A stretch of 64,000 nt of DNA from Selenomonas sp. ND2010 (GCF_000702005.1 NZ_JNKI01000017.1:1-64000); one strand, 5' to 3'. Counted from the stretch's first letter, positions 51,414 through 60,589 are shown. Made by a program: numbers and translations. Notes: generated from the sequence alone by a model not told the origin.

Positions 51414-51890
51414 TTAGCCTTTGATTTCTTCAATCTTGTACTGAATGATGCCAGCCGGAGCGTGTACATCGACCGTAGCGCCTACCTTCTGGCCCAAAAG
51501 TGCCTGACCCAACGGACTCTCGTTGGAGATTTTCCCCTCATCCGGGTCTGCCTCAGTCGAACCAACCAGCATAAACGTTTGCGGGCCATCTTCTGCGAAC
51601 TCTACATCGAGAACAACGACCTTCGAACCCATCTGCACCGTATCACTGCTACCAGCTTTGATGATATCAGAATTACGAATCTTAGCCTCGAGTTCCTGAA
51701 TCTCACCTTCGAGGAATGCCTGCTCGTTTTTCGCATCATCATACTCGGAGTTCTCCGAAAGGTCACCGAGGGCAATTGCTGCCTTCAGGCGCTCAGCAAT
51801 CTCAATACGGCGTACGCTCTTGAGATAGTTAACTTTTTCCACCAGTTTATTATAGCCGTCTTCGGTCAGCATGACCTTTTTATCTGCCAT
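51414..51890 (-). CDS. greA: Transcription elongation factor GreA
   Basis: A 158-residue factor that rescues backtracked RNA polymerase by stimulating transcript cleavage. The N-terminal coiled coil (about 1-75) includes LTEDGYNKLVEKVNYL and the tip acidic residues in LSENSEYDDAKNEQAFLEG (19 residues); the C-terminal domain has SPLGQALLGQKVG. Normal length. Driven by a consensus promoter and followed by lysS, as in many Firmicutes. Confidence 0.98.
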   Translation of the reverse strand: MADKKVMLTEDGYNKLVEKVNYLKSVRRIEIAERLKAAIALGDLSENSEYDDAKNEQAFLEGEIQELEAKIRNSDIIKAGSSDTVQMGSKVVVLDVEFAEDGPQTFMLVGSTEADPDEGKISNESPLGQALLGQKVGATVDVHAPAGIIQYKIEEIKG

Positions 51891-51935
51891 GTAGAAACGC
51901 CCCTTTGCAAAATCAGATTAATATTCCATAGTAAC

Positions 51936-52205
51936 TTATTTATTATAATTTTTTTTTGAATCCTTGTCAATGAGAGCCAGCTTCTGCGCTCGCGTGAGCT
52001 GTTTAATCTGCCACTCACGGCTCTGTGCCGCCTGCTTGTCCGCAAAGGTCTCGAAATAGACAAGACGCACAGGCAGGCGCGAGCGCGTATACTTCGCGCC
52101 CTGCCCAGCATTGTGCGTCTTCACCCGTTTCCCGAGATCATTGGTCCAGCCGGTATAGAGGCTGCCGTCCCCACACTCAAGGATATAGGTGTAGGCCTCA
52201 GCCAT
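51936..52205 (-). CDS. GIY-YIG nuclease-fold protein (UPF0213/YhbQ type)
   Basis: An 89-residue single-domain protein. TYILECGDGSLYTGWTND provides the GIY-YIG-like core (Y-I-L then Y-T-G), and RLPVRLVYFETFADKQAAQSREWQIK (split: LPVRLVYFETF, QAAQSREWQIK) the catalytic Arg and Glu region. Its ATG overlaps the cyclophilin stop by one base. Cellular role of this small group is not known; some act on structured DNA. Confidence 0.9.
   Translation of the reverse strand: MAEAYTYILECGDGSLYTGWTNDLGKRVKTHNAGQGAKYTRSRLPVRLVYFETFADKQAAQSREWQIKQLTRAQKLALIDKDSKKNYNK
51942..51970 (-). promoter_or_regulatory. Strong promoter of greA-lysS
   Basis: Perfect TTGACA (51965-51970) and TATAAT (51942-51947) on the minus strand are 17 bases apart. 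The promoter lies entirely inside the last codons of the upstream GIY-YIG gene. Confidence 0.9.
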
Positions 52206-52777
52206 TATTCTGCTTCTTTGATGGTAACCTTTTCCATCACTACGTCATGAATCGGACGATCCTGGAAACCAGTCTGCGTGTGTCCGATATCACGAACGAC
52301 ATCCATGCCCTTTACGACTTTGCCGAAAATCGTATGATGGTTGTTGAGCCACGGCGTCTTATCAAGCGTGATGAAGAACTGGCTGCCGCCCGTGTGCGGC
52401 ATGCCCGTATTAGCCATAGCCAGGATGCCCTCGCTATCGAACTTCAAGTCATCACGGAACTCATCTTCAATCGTATATCCTGGGCCACCCGTACCAAGGC
52501 CATCCGGGTCGCCCCCCTGAATCATAAAGCCATCGATAACGCGATGGAAAATAACGCCATCATAGAAGCCCTTCTGCGCAAGATCGATGAAGTTTTTCGT
52601 CGTAATCGGCGTCTTATCCTCAAAGAGCTCGATTTCAATCGTTCCTTTATTCGTCTGGATTACTGCAATGCGATTAGCCACTTTTTTCGTTCCTCCATTA
52701 TCTGAGCCATCCGCAGCCAGGCACCCACCCGTGAGTACCATCGTCACTGCGAGCAGCAAAATCATTATCTTCTTCAT
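52205..52777 (-). CDS. Cyclophilin-type peptidyl-prolyl isomerase, lipoprotein
   Basis: A 190-residue protein. A lipoprotein signal peptide ends at Cys 19 (VLTGGCLA), so the protein is probably anchored to a membrane facing the periplasm. The cyclophilin domain has FHRVIDGFMIQGGDPDG with the catalytic Arg, GILAMANTG, GGSQFFITL and FGKVVKGMDVV. It helps folding of exported proteins. Start overlaps the MBL-fold gene's stop as ATGA. Confidence 0.94.
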   Translation of the reverse strand: MKKIMILLLAVTMVLTGGCLAADGSDNGGTKKVANRIAVIQTNKGTIEIELFEDKTPITTKNFIDLAQKGFYDGVIFHRVIDGFMIQGGDPDGLGTGGPGYTIEDEFRDDLKFDSEGILAMANTGMPHTGGSQFFITLDKTPWLNNHHTIFGKVVKGMDVVRDIGHTQTGFQDRPIHDVVMEKVTIKEAE

Positions 52778-53517
52778 TTTACCGTAATACCTCCAGTCAT
52801 TTCAACCAGTTTTTTCTCTCCGGGCGTAACCGGCGACCACACAGGAAACCGCTTTCCCGCTGGGAAAAATTCTGCCCCCGGCTTCCAACCAGACTTTTCC
52901 AGATCATGCATGGTAATCAGTGCACCAATATCCGTCACCCGGATAAACTCGCGCACCCCTTTATCTTGCATGGAGCCCAGGCGGCCATCTACGGGGAAAA
53001 ACGCCAAATCAGCCTTCATCCCCACCAGCTGCTTTAACTGCTTGCGAAAAGCATTCTCCGCCAGCTTGCGATTCTCTGCCGTCTCGCCAGTCCAATCCCA
53101 CCAGTTGAAGTCACCGGCATGGAAAATACTCTTGCCGGTCTTTTTGTCTGTGACCCGGAACGCCACCCCAACATCCGTTGAATCATACGATTCGACCTTT
53201 AAGCATTCGTCTTCCCACTGCTCATAAGGCCGCATATAGGTGACCTTTTCCTGCGGAAACCTCCGGCCGCGTTTTGTCCGCCTTATATCATAGCCGAATA
53301 TATAACGGCAAGCCGCCTGCTGATAATTTAGGATATGTTCATCGAAATGGTCGAAATGCGCATGCGAAGCAAAGAAGTAAACGGCCTCATAGTCGTTTTT
53401 CGCCAGGGTCTGTCCAACGATATCCTGGGAATCCTCAAAATCGTCAAACACCAAAAGCAAGTTGCCCATGTCCACCAAAAACCCGCTATTTAAAAGATAC
53501 GTAACCGCAATCTCCAC
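52774..53517 (-). CDS. Metallo-beta-lactamase-fold hydrolase (UlaG-like)
   Basis: A 247-residue cytoplasmic MBL-fold protein. The metal-binding motif is FASHAHFDHFDEH (HxHxDH), followed by IFHAGDFNWWDW and the end ALITMHDLEKSGWKPG. Similar proteins include UlaG-like lactonases and RNases; the substrate is unknown. The start is GTG (53515-53517), the first G of which is the last base of the yitT TAG stop, so no ATG is needed. Confidence 0.85.
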   Translation of the reverse strand: MEIAVTYLLNSGFLVDMGNLLLVFDDFEDSQDIVGQTLAKNDYEAVYFFASHAHFDHFDEHILNYQQAACRYIFGYDIRRTKRGRRFPQEKVTYMRPYEQWEDECLKVESYDSTDVGVAFRVTDKKTGKSIFHAGDFNWWDWTGETAENRKLAENAFRKQLKQLVGMKADLAFFPVDGRLGSMQDKGVREFIRVTDIGALITMHDLEKSGWKPGAEFFPAGKRFPVWSPVTPGEKKLVEMTGGITVK

Positions 53518-54416
53518 TAAGTATCCTTCCCTTCATAACGCTTGATGACATTGCCCACGCGTATACCTGGAGAACTGAACCCTCGTCCCATGACTTCATT
53601 CGCCGACATGATAATCATAAACGCATCGCTGTCGATGGCATTAGCAATCATCTTGATTTTCGCCACCTGCGTAAGCGTCACGACCACAAAGACCACATTG
53701 CGTTCCCGCCGCGTAAAAGCGCCCTGTCCGTGTAGGAACGTAACCCCACGGCCGACCTCCATGATGGCCTCAGCGATATGCTCGGACTGATTCGAAACGA
53801 TCAATACCGCCTTGCGGCTGTTGAAACCGGCGATAACCTTATCGGTAACCATCGCATTCATGTACATGCAGATAAGCGTAAACATCGCGGGAGCAACGCC
53901 AAAGAGAAAACCAGCCACCAACATAATCAGACAGTTGAACCCAAAGATTACGCCGCCCATGTTGAGGGAATAATACTTTTTCACGATAGCACCGATGATA
54001 TCAAAACCGCCCGTACTACCGTTCATGCGAAATACGATACCATAGCCAATGCCGTTAAACACGCCGCCAAAAATCGCCGCCAGCATGATGTCATTGACTG
54101 GTGCATAGGCGTTTAAACATCGCGTGAAGTCCAGGCAAAACGAAAATATCGCCGTGCCAATGATAACATCAAAGGTATAGCCACGTCCCAAGGTCTTCCA
54201 GGCCGCCGCCAAAAGTGGCAGATTATAGGCAAACGTCTGCAAGCCGATGGGGAGATGCGCCAAATAGTAAACAATAATTGCAATGCCCGTCGCACCGCCG
54301 GTCAGCAAATGCGAGGGAACCAGGAACAGATTGATGGAGCAGCTGGCAATCAAGCACCCCAGCGTAATGCCTGCATAACGAAGCAGGCGATGTTCCAGCA
54401 TCCGCAGCTGAATCAT
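53517..54416 (-). CDS. YitT-family membrane protein (DUF161 + DUF2179)
   Basis: A 299-residue protein with about five membrane helices (first near 13-33) including LVPSHLLTGGATGIAIIVYYL and FNGIGYGIVFRMNGSTGGFDIIGAIVKKYYSLNMGG (split: GIGYGIVFRMNGSTGGFDII), then a cytoplasmic DUF2179 domain with HGQGAFTRRERNVVFVVVT. YitT proteins are common in Firmicutes; transport roles are suspected but unproven. The start overlaps the preceding gene stop as ATGA. Confidence 0.9.
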   Translation of the reverse strand: MIQLRMLEHRLLRYAGITLGCLIASCSINLFLVPSHLLTGGATGIAIIVYYLAHLPIGLQTFAYNLPLLAAAWKTLGRGYTFDVIIGTAIFSFCLDFTRCLNAYAPVNDIMLAAIFGGVFNGIGYGIVFRMNGSTGGFDIIGAIVKKYYSLNMGGVIFGFNCLIMLVAGFLFGVAPAMFTLICMYMNAMVTDKVIAGFNSRKAVLIVSNQSEHIAEAIMEVGRGVTFLHGQGAFTRRERNVVFVVVTLTQVAKIKMIANAIDSDAFMIIMSANEVMGRGFSSPGIRVGNVIKRYEGKDT

Positions 54417-55069
54417 TCGGTCAAACCTCCCAGTCTGATTGGCTTATCTTCCGGCATTGCCGACATATCAATTTCCTTCTCACTAGGAATAAACCAAACG
54501 CTCTTCTGCTCCTTCTCGCGGAAGAGTTCCGGTTTGCGTATCATGAGTTCCTGCCGCTCAACATCATCGAGGGGAAGTGCCGTAATACGCATGACCATCA
54601 GCGAGTTGTCCTCCGTATTCATCTGCAGCATCAAGTGCTGGAATCGATCTTTGGGATTATCATAAACATAGAATTTATTCCCATCAATCCGCCGTGGTTT
54701 CTTTACGCCGTAGGTCTGCTGAATCCAGGCTGACGTGGCCCCATAACGAACGCCATTGCGCGCCTCATACTTCTTGTTCTTGATAGTAATATCCACCACC
54801 TTACCGGTACTTACGGCAAAGCCAACGGTAAACTCCCCGTTAAAGTCACATTCCTTCACCAAAATCCCCGAAATGCGAACCGTGCGGTCATAGATGGGGG
54901 TGCCAAACGCTGCGATTACTTTGTCATCCTCATCCCCCAAGGTGACCGTATTGCAGACAAAATCTTCTTCCAGCAATTTTGCCTGAGCCCCTGCTGCCCC
55001 GGTCCATGCCAGCAGTAAAGTAAACACCAGCGCCCCAAAAACGCCAGCTGAAAACCATTTTTGTTTCAT
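54413..55069 (-). CDS. Secreted protein of unknown function
   Basis: A 218-residue protein with a signal peptide (about 1-29, GVFGALVFTLLLAWTGAAGAQA). The mature part reads VTLGDEDDKVIAAFGTPIYD…, a pattern like BamE/SmpA-type domains where G-D-x-x-x-x-V-x-x-x-x-G-x-P starts a small alpha-beta fold, and RNGVRYGATSAWIQQTYG repeats the theme. Real family unassigned. First gene of a five-gene coupled set ending with the GIY-YIG gene. Confidence 0.75.
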   Translation of the reverse strand: MKQKWFSAGVFGALVFTLLLAWTGAAGAQAKLLEEDFVCNTVTLGDEDDKVIAAFGTPIYDRTVRISGILVKECDFNGEFTVGFAVSTGKVVDITIKNKKYEARNGVRYGATSAWIQQTYGVKKPRRIDGNKFYVYDNPKDRFQHLMLQMNTEDNSLMVMRITALPLDDVERQELMIRKPELFREKEQKSVWFIPSEKEIDMSAMPEDKPIRLGGLTE

Positions 55070-55159
55070 AACAGCCTCTTTCCCTGCGCCATAGCACAGT
55101 TTTTCGTGATAAGTTCGGCCACTATTATACCGTATTCATGGGAAAATCGCTACATCTCT

Positions 55160-56392
55160 TCAAAACGCAAAATTGCCGTTCTGGAATACCGGAATCTTTT
55201 CCCCGGCTTTCGTTGTCCCGACGATTTCCAAGTCACGCGTGCCAATCATAAAATCTTCATGCAATAGCGAATCGTTGACACCATGCTGCAAAAGCGTCAC
55301 ACTGTCCATCGCCTCTCCTCCCTTGATGCAGGTCGGATAAGCCTTGCCCAATGCCAAATGGCAGGAAGCATTTTCATCAAAGAGGGTATTGTAAAACAGG
55401 ATACCGCTCTTGGAAATTGGCGAATCATACGGTACCAGGGCCACTTCTCCCAAATAACGTGCGCCCTCATCCGTTTCGAGCAAGCCCTTTAGAATTTTTT
55501 CGCCCTTTTCCGCCGAATAAGCCACGACCTTGCCATCCTGGAAAGTCAGTTTGAATCCCTCAATCAAATTGCCATTGAAATTGAGTGGTTTTGCCGCCAC
55601 GACCGTGCCGTTGACACCATCCCGCTTCGGCAAGGTATAGACCTCCTCGGTCGGCATATTGGCAGCGAACGCAACGCCCAATTCGGAAAGCTCTGCACCG
55701 CCCGCCCAAATATGGCCTTCCGGCAGCTCAATGGTAAGATCTGTGCCCAGGCTGTTGGTATAGTGAAGCGAAACAAAATCATGGTCATTTAGGAATTTTG
55801 CTGCCTTCTGCAGAAAAGCGATATGCTCCTGCCAAGCTGCCACCGGGTCTTTATCTGCGTCGATACGAACAGTCTGGAAGATGGCCTTCCAGAGTTTTGC
55901 CACCGCCTCTTCTTTCGGACAATCTGGAAATACTTTCGTCGCCCAGCTTTCCGTCGGTACGGAAACCACACACCAGGTATTGCGGTTATTCATCAACCGG
56001 GAACGATATTCGAGCAGCGCAGCTCCGGCAGCCTGCTGAGAAAGTTTCAGTTTTTCTGGCTCAATGTCGTTAAATATCTCCGGATCTCGTGCCGCAATCG
56101 AAACGAAGGCCGCGCCCTGCTCCGCATAATCCATGTAAAACTTTTGACGCCATTCGGGAAACTCCGTAAATAGTTCCTTTTGACCATGCTGATAACGAAT
56201 ATGCGCCAACAACTCATCGCCCCAGCTTACTACGACATCATGAGCACCGGCCAGGAAAGCCTCCTCGGCAATGCTGCGGGCAAATTCGGCACATTCAATC
56301 GGAGAATTGATGACGAGGAGCTGGTCCTTTTGCAGATTCACGCCAACCTTTACAACTAACTTTGCATATTTTTTCAACAAAACGTTTTCCAT
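55160..56392 (-). CDS. M29-family aminopeptidase (AmpS/PepS-like)
   Basis: A 410-residue metallo-aminopeptidase. LVVKVGVNLQKDQLLVINSP at the N-terminus, GHIWAGGAELSELGVAFAANMPTEEVYTLPKRDGVNGTV (split: FAANMPTEEVYTLP), and the C-terminal ASCHLALGKAYP and NDSLLHEDFMIGTRDLEI (E, H and D metal ligands) match family M29. Cytoplasmic. It begins exactly at the dtd stop, so the two are coupled. Confidence 0.94.
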   Translation of the reverse strand: MENVLLKKYAKLVVKVGVNLQKDQLLVINSPIECAEFARSIAEEAFLAGAHDVVVSWGDELLAHIRYQHGQKELFTEFPEWRQKFYMDYAEQGAAFVSIAARDPEIFNDIEPEKLKLSQQAAGAALLEYRSRLMNNRNTWCVVSVPTESWATKVFPDCPKEEAVAKLWKAIFQTVRIDADKDPVAAWQEHIAFLQKAAKFLNDHDFVSLHYTNSLGTDLTIELPEGHIWAGGAELSELGVAFAANMPTEEVYTLPKRDGVNGTVVAAKPLNFNGNLIEGFKLTFQDGKVVAYSAEKGEKILKGLLETDEGARYLGEVALVPYDSPISKSGILFYNTLFDENASCHLALGKAYPTCIKGGEAMDSVTLLQHGVNDSLLHEDFMIGTRDLEIVGTTKAGEKIPVFQNGNFAF

Positions 56393-56835
56393 TACATGTC
56401 CTCCGTATCAAAAAGCAGGGTTACAGGACCATCATTAACCGATTCCACCTGCATATCTGCCCCAAATTCTCCCTGTTCGACAGCAAATCCCCTATCCCGT
56501 AATTCCTGCATAAACTGTTCATAAAGCACCTGGGCTAGTTCTGGTTTCGCCGCGTGACTAAAACCTGGGCGGCGTTTTTTCAAATCCGCATACAAGGTAA
56601 ATTGGGAAACTATTAAAAACGCCCCCCCAACCTGCTGAATGCTCAAATTCATCTTGCCAGCCTCATCGGAAAACACCCTTACATTGGCGATTTTCTCCGC
56701 CAGCCGGGCACAGATCTCTGGCGTATCCTCGGGACCGACTCCCAACAAGACCAAAAAGCCCTGCTCGATCGCACCATTTACTTTTCCCTCAATCCTCACC
56801 GACGCCGATTTTACTCGCGTGACCACAGCCTTCAT
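56392..56835 (-). CDS. dtd: D-aminoacyl-tRNA deacylase
   Basis: A 147-residue homodimeric editing enzyme that hydrolyses D-aminoacyl-tRNA. It starts MKAVVTRVKSASVRIEG, has GGAFLIVSQFTLYADLKKRRPGFSHAA (split: FLIVSQFTLYAD) with the SQ-T motif, and ends with NDGPVTLLFDT, the Gly-cisPro motif of the family. Three bases after the alpha/beta-hydrolase gene. Confidence 0.97.
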   Translation of the reverse strand: MKAVVTRVKSASVRIEGKVNGAIEQGFLVLLGVGPEDTPEICARLAEKIANVRVFSDEAGKMNLSIQQVGGAFLIVSQFTLYADLKKRRPGFSHAAKPELAQVLYEQFMQELRDRGFAVEQGEFGADMQVESVNDGPVTLLFDTEDM

Positions 56836-56838
56836 ACT

Positions 56839-57807
56839 TTACTCCTTTGTTTCCATATAGGGTTTCACAAAATCATTAACCGTCTTGAAATACTTTTCCT
56901 GCTCTTTCTGGGATGCGATAGCGTGAACAGCTCCATCGATAATCAAAAGCTTTTTCGGCGTCTCCGCCTGCTCGTATAGCTCCTCTGCCATAGACACTGG
57001 CACCAATGGGTCTTTCGAGCCATGGATAAAGAGAATCGGCAGCTTGGATTTTTTAACTGCCGCGACTGGTTCTGCCTCCCGCAGGCTGAAACCAGCCACC
57101 TTTTGACAGCGCCAATCCAAAAGCTGCATAGCCGGAAAAGCTGGCAGCCCAAAAGACTCTGTTATCTGATGCACTAGCAAATCAAACGCACTGGTATATC
57201 CGCAGTCTTCGACACAGGCAACTGCCTGCGTGGGCAAATCCTCTCGAGCGGCGGCCATCATAACCGAAGCTGCCCCCATCGATACTCCATGCAGCACAAT
57301 CTTTGCCTGCGGATGACGCTGCGCTACGAGCCTTGCCCAAGCGGCAATATCTTCGCTTTCTCTGCAGCCCATCGTCAAGAACCTACCTTCACTATCTCCC
57401 GATGCTCTAAGATCCGGCGTCAACACATGATACCCCATCATGAGATAATTCTCCGCGATATACCAGGAATTCTGCTGCGTACAGCCATAACCATGGACAA
57501 CGATAACCCAACGGTCGCTATCCGTGTCCGGCATAAAATGCGTAGCGGTCTGTCTAAGGCCATCCGCAGAAGTCATGTGCCAGGTTTCATCGGTATAGTC
57601 CGGCTTATTGAACCGCCGTGCCTCAGGTGGCATCAATAACGCATACGCCCTTGGCGGTTCCTGCGGATTATCCGCCGTACCGCGTTCCAAACCAAAATGA
57701 ACGGCATAATTGCCAATAAAATATCCTGTCCCCATGACGAAGGCCGTCACAGCAACGATTATCGTAATAACCGCTGTCAGGAGACAGGATAAGAGAAGCT
57801 TCTTCAT
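56839..57807 (-). CDS. Membrane-anchored alpha/beta hydrolase
   Basis: A 322-residue serine hydrolase with an N-terminal hydrophobic helix (about 1-27) that may anchor it or act as a signal. The core has VVHGYGCTQQNSW, DLRASGDSEG, the nucleophile in LHGVSMGAASV, the acid in HGSKDPLVP, and the histidine in GAVHAIAS. Related proteins (YqkD/FrsA-like) are esterases or peptidases. Substrate unknown. First gene of a unit with dtd and the M29 peptidase. Confidence 0.88.
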   Translation of the reverse strand: MKKLLLSCLLTAVITIIVAVTAFVMGTGYFIGNYAVHFGLERGTADNPQEPPRAYALLMPPEARRFNKPDYTDETWHMTSADGLRQTATHFMPDTDSDRWVIVVHGYGCTQQNSWYIAENYLMMGYHVLTPDLRASGDSEGRFLTMGCRESEDIAAWARLVAQRHPQAKIVLHGVSMGAASVMMAAAREDLPTQAVACVEDCGYTSAFDLLVHQITESFGLPAFPAMQLLDWRCQKVAGFSLREAEPVAAVKKSKLPILFIHGSKDPLVPVSMAEELYEQAETPKKLLIIDGAVHAIASQKEQEKYFKTVNDFVKPYMETKE

Positions 57808-57883
57808 GGAATCACCCTTTTATTTATCACACCAAACAAAATGCGATTCCATTATAACATCTTTTTCCTAGAAAAGTATGAAA

Positions 57884-59554
57884 TTATTTCCCAGCCTTCA
57901 TACGGTTGATCGCGCTGAATAGTGCCTGAATGGATGCCGTGATGATATCCGTGTCCATGCCAGCGCCCCAAGTGATGTGACCATTCTCCGCAGTAATGCC
58001 GATATACGCCATAGCCCGGGAATTCTGGCCAACCTCCATAGCATGCTCACTGTACGTCAAATCTTTGTAGACGATTCCCAGATTTTTCTGCAGGGCATTT
58101 GAAACAGCGTCCAGGCGGCCATTACCACGTGCCTCAAACGAGACTTCCTTCCCATCGACCTTGAGGTCGACCGTACCAGAACGCGTTCCATCTGGTTCTT
58201 TTTTGAGCAGGAAATCCACTAACTCATAAGGCTCCACGATGTTGACATACTCGTTCTGGAAAATCTGGAAAATTTCATCCGGCATGAGTTCTTTGTGTTT
58301 GTGGTCGGATACACTCTTAACGCAGTAACCAAAATCCTCACGCATCTTCTTCGGCATCTCGATCCCATATTTCTGCTCCATAATAAAGCCGACACCGCCC
58401 TTACCGGACTGGCTGTTGATGCGAATAACATCGCCGTCGTATTCACGGCCAACATCTTTCGGATCGATATAGAGATAAGGAAGCGTCCATTTATCCGGAT
58501 TCTTTTCCTCTTTCCACTTCATGCCTTTCGCGATAGCATCCTGATGCGAACCGGAGAACGCGGCAAAGACCAATTTCCCCGCATAGGGCTGACGATAACT
58601 GACCTCCATGCGCGTGAGACGCTCGTAAGTATCCACCAACTCTGACATGTTCGAAAAATCAAGTTCCGGATCGACTCCCAAAGCAAACATATTCATGCCT
58701 ACGGTCACAATATCCACGTTACCCGTACGCTCACCATTGCCAAAGAGCGTTCCCTCCACGCGATCCGCACCTGCCAGGATTCCCATCTCCGTATCAGCCA
58801 CACCACAGCCGCGGTCATTATGCGGATGCAGCGACAGGACGACATTATCACGATATTTTAGATGCTTATTCATATACGCAACCTGCATCGCATAGACATG
58901 CGGCATGCTCATTTCGACGGTAACCGGCAGATTGATGATTGCCTTGCGGTCAGCAGTTGGTTGCCAGACATCGAGCACGGCATTGCAAACCTCCAGAGCA
59001 TATTCCGGCTCTGTTCCCGTAAACGATTCCGGTGAATACTCAAAGCGATAATTTTCCCCAGCTTCCTCGGTAAGCTGCTGCAAAAGTTTTGCTCCATCGA
59101 CCGCTATCTGCTTGATTTCTTCTTTTGATTTACGGAATACCTGCTGACGTTGGGCTACCGAAGTAGAGTTATAGACATGAACGATGGCATTTTTGACGCC
59201 TTTCAAGGCTTCAAAAGTCTTACGAATGATATGTTCACGAGCCTGCGTGAGTACCTGAATCGTCACATCATCAGGAATCAGATTCTCCTCAACCAACCGG
59301 CGCAAAAATTCGTACTCCGTCTCCGATGCTGCCGGGAACCCGACCTCGATTTCCTTGAATCCGACTTTGATGAGCATCTTATAGAATTCCAGCTTTTCTT
59401 CGAGGTTCATCGGCGTGATGAGCGCCTGATTGCCATCACGCATATCCACGCTGCACCAGATTGGCGCATGATCTGGTGCATCCTTTTTCGCCCATTCGAG
59501 ATCAATCTCTGGCGGCAGAAAATAACCTTTGCTGTACTTCTGATAATTCATCAT
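57884..59554 (-). CDS. leuA: 2-isopropylmalate synthase (LeuA2 type)
   Basis: A 556-residue enzyme making 2-isopropylmalate from ketoisovalerate and acetyl-CoA, the first committed step to leucine. The DRE-TIM start is WCSVDMRDGNQALITPM, metal-binding HPHNDRGCG is central, and a C-terminal regulatory LeuA dimer domain (about 430-556) suits leucine feedback. The form with an N-terminal extension and about 556 residues is the type seen in actinobacteria and yeast. The ATG at 59552-59554 follows GGAGGG. Under T-box control. Confidence 0.97.
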   Translation of the reverse strand: MMNYQKYSKGYFLPPEIDLEWAKKDAPDHAPIWCSVDMRDGNQALITPMNLEEKLEFYKMLIKVGFKEIEVGFPAASETEYEFLRRLVEENLIPDDVTIQVLTQAREHIIRKTFEALKGVKNAIVHVYNSTSVAQRQQVFRKSKEEIKQIAVDGAKLLQQLTEEAGENYRFEYSPESFTGTEPEYALEVCNAVLDVWQPTADRKAIINLPVTVEMSMPHVYAMQVAYMNKHLKYRDNVVLSLHPHNDRGCGVADTEMGILAGADRVEGTLFGNGERTGNVDIVTVGMNMFALGVDPELDFSNMSELVDTYERLTRMEVSYRQPYAGKLVFAAFSGSHQDAIAKGMKWKEEKNPDKWTLPYLYIDPKDVGREYDGDVIRINSQSGKGGVGFIMEQKYGIEMPKKMREDFGYCVKSVSDHKHKELMPDEIFQIFQNEYVNIVEPYELVDFLLKKEPDGTRSGTVDLKVDGKEVSFEARGNGRLDAVSNALQKNLGIVYKDLTYSEHAMEVGQNSRAMAYIGITAENGHITWGAGMDTDIITASIQALFSAINRMKAGK

Positions 59555-59578
59555 CTGCGAATCCCTCCTAAAAATAAA

Positions 59579-59607
59579 AGCCTTTCATCTCTAAGAGACG
59601 AAAGGCT
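59579..59607 (-). terminator. T-box terminator hairpin
   Basis: AGCCTTTCATCTC pairs with GAGACGAAAGGCT (59579-59607) followed on the minus strand by TTTATTTTT. It is the off-state hairpin of the leuA T-box; the T-box sequence immediately upstream can pair with its 5' arm region to form the antiterminator. Confidence 0.88.
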
Positions 59608-59841
59608 AGCTTACGTGTTACCACTCCAATTCGTGCCTATCGGCACCTCATACAGACTCTATCAAGTCCTCCTGTTCGATAACGGTCAGGAACCGTTCCG
59701 GTCTACTCGCCCCTACCGGGCTTTCAGCGGACTGCTTCAAGGTGAGTTCCGCATTCATCCACTATTGTCTTTCACCAACCGACAACTCTCTGAAGTCATC
59801 CGAATACGTACTATTCCTCTGCTATGCATTTCTCTGTGTTG
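59579..59841 (-). promoter_or_regulatory. Leucine T-box leader of leuA
   Basis: The minus-strand leader contains the T-box GGAGTGGTAAC (59617-59627), a stem I with AGAGAG…GTTGGTGAAAG, and GGAACTCACC in the specifier region, where CTC (59744-59746) is a leucine codon. This predicts read-through of the terminator and leuA expression when tRNA-Leu is uncharged. Specifier identity is by position in the conserved GAA-CTC-ACC context, which agrees with the gene controlled. Confidence 0.93.
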
Positions 59842-59847
59842 CATACT

Positions 59848-59876
59848 ACAATATCACAATAAAATACATTTTGCAA
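59848..59876 (-). promoter_or_regulatory. Promoter of the leuA T-box transcript
   Basis: TTGCAA (59871-59876) and TATTGT (59848-59853) on the minus strand are 17 bases apart, just upstream of the T-box stem I. Confidence 0.65.
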
Positions 59877-59905
59877 GCATTTACGTGTTAAACTGTAAAC
59901 TTTTT

Positions 59906-60433
59906 TTATTTTTTATGACTGTCCTCCGGTACTCTCGGAGATTTCTTCGCCGCCAGACGGGCATTTTCCTTCTCGCGCTGGATTCTTTTGCGCTCTTTGT
60001 GTGCCTCGTAACGACGACGCCCATCTTCAAAAGCCCGCTTGGCCTCCTCCGTGTCGAGAATCAACGGCGGAACGGATTTGGGACGCGCATTGCGATCCAA
60101 CGCTACCATCGTGAAATAGGCCGTCAGTGCACGCTGCGGTTTTCCCTCCTGCTCCAGGTCCTCCACATCCACATTGACTGCTATCTCCATAGAACTATGC
60201 CCCACAAAAACGATTTCCGCAGAACACGTCACCAAATCGCCAATCAGGATAGGCAGATGAAACTCCAGCTCGTCAACACGAGCCGTAACTACATTGGAAC
60301 GAGCATACCGGCGAGCTGCCGCATAAGCCGTTGAATCCATCATTTTCATGATTTCCCCGCCATGGACATTGCCATTCGGATTCGCCTGACTCGGCATCAT
60401 TACCTGACTGATTACGATTTTATTCTGTGCCAT
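59906..60433 (-). CDS. Acyl-CoA thioesterase (hotdog fold, YkhA-like)
   Basis: A 175-residue hotdog-fold thioesterase. MPSQANPNGNVHGGEIMKMMD contains the conserved N-x-x-G-x-x-H-GG active-site loop with the catalytic Asp in MMDSTAYAAA; the middle has DELEFHLPILIGDLVTCSA. A charged tail (about 135-175) rich in Lys, Arg and Glu is longer than in typical relatives. It hydrolyses acyl-CoA, probably medium to long chain. Own transcript; AT-rich upstream region 60434-60530 probably holds its promoter. Confidence 0.9.
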   Translation of the reverse strand: MAQNKIVISQVMMPSQANPNGNVHGGEIMKMMDSTAYAAARRYARSNVVTARVDELEFHLPILIGDLVTCSAEIVFVGHSSMEIAVNVDVEDLEQEGKPQRALTAYFTMVALDRNARPKSVPPLILDTEEAKRAFEDGRRRYEAHKERKRIQREKENARLAAKKSPRVPEDSHKK

Positions 60434-60589
60434 AAATGGGACCTCCTAGGAAATGACTTCCATACGTTTGAATTATAATTATATTGTATCACGTATTAAT
60501 ATGAAAATATATTTTTTTTATCAATATACGCCATCAACAACCATTCAAGCATAGCGGATTTTCCAAATTTTTACCGTAACATGTATCAC

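Noticed and set aside
49393-51417. A 674-codon plus-strand open frame opposite lysS
   Set aside because: Exactly antisense to a well-supported lysS gene; its Arg/His/Ile-rich composition is typical of reverse-frame shadows.
57851-57879. TATAAT upstream of the alpha/beta-hydrolase gene as a promoter
   Set aside because: The -10 is perfect, but no acceptable -35 lies 16-18 bases away; left unannotated.
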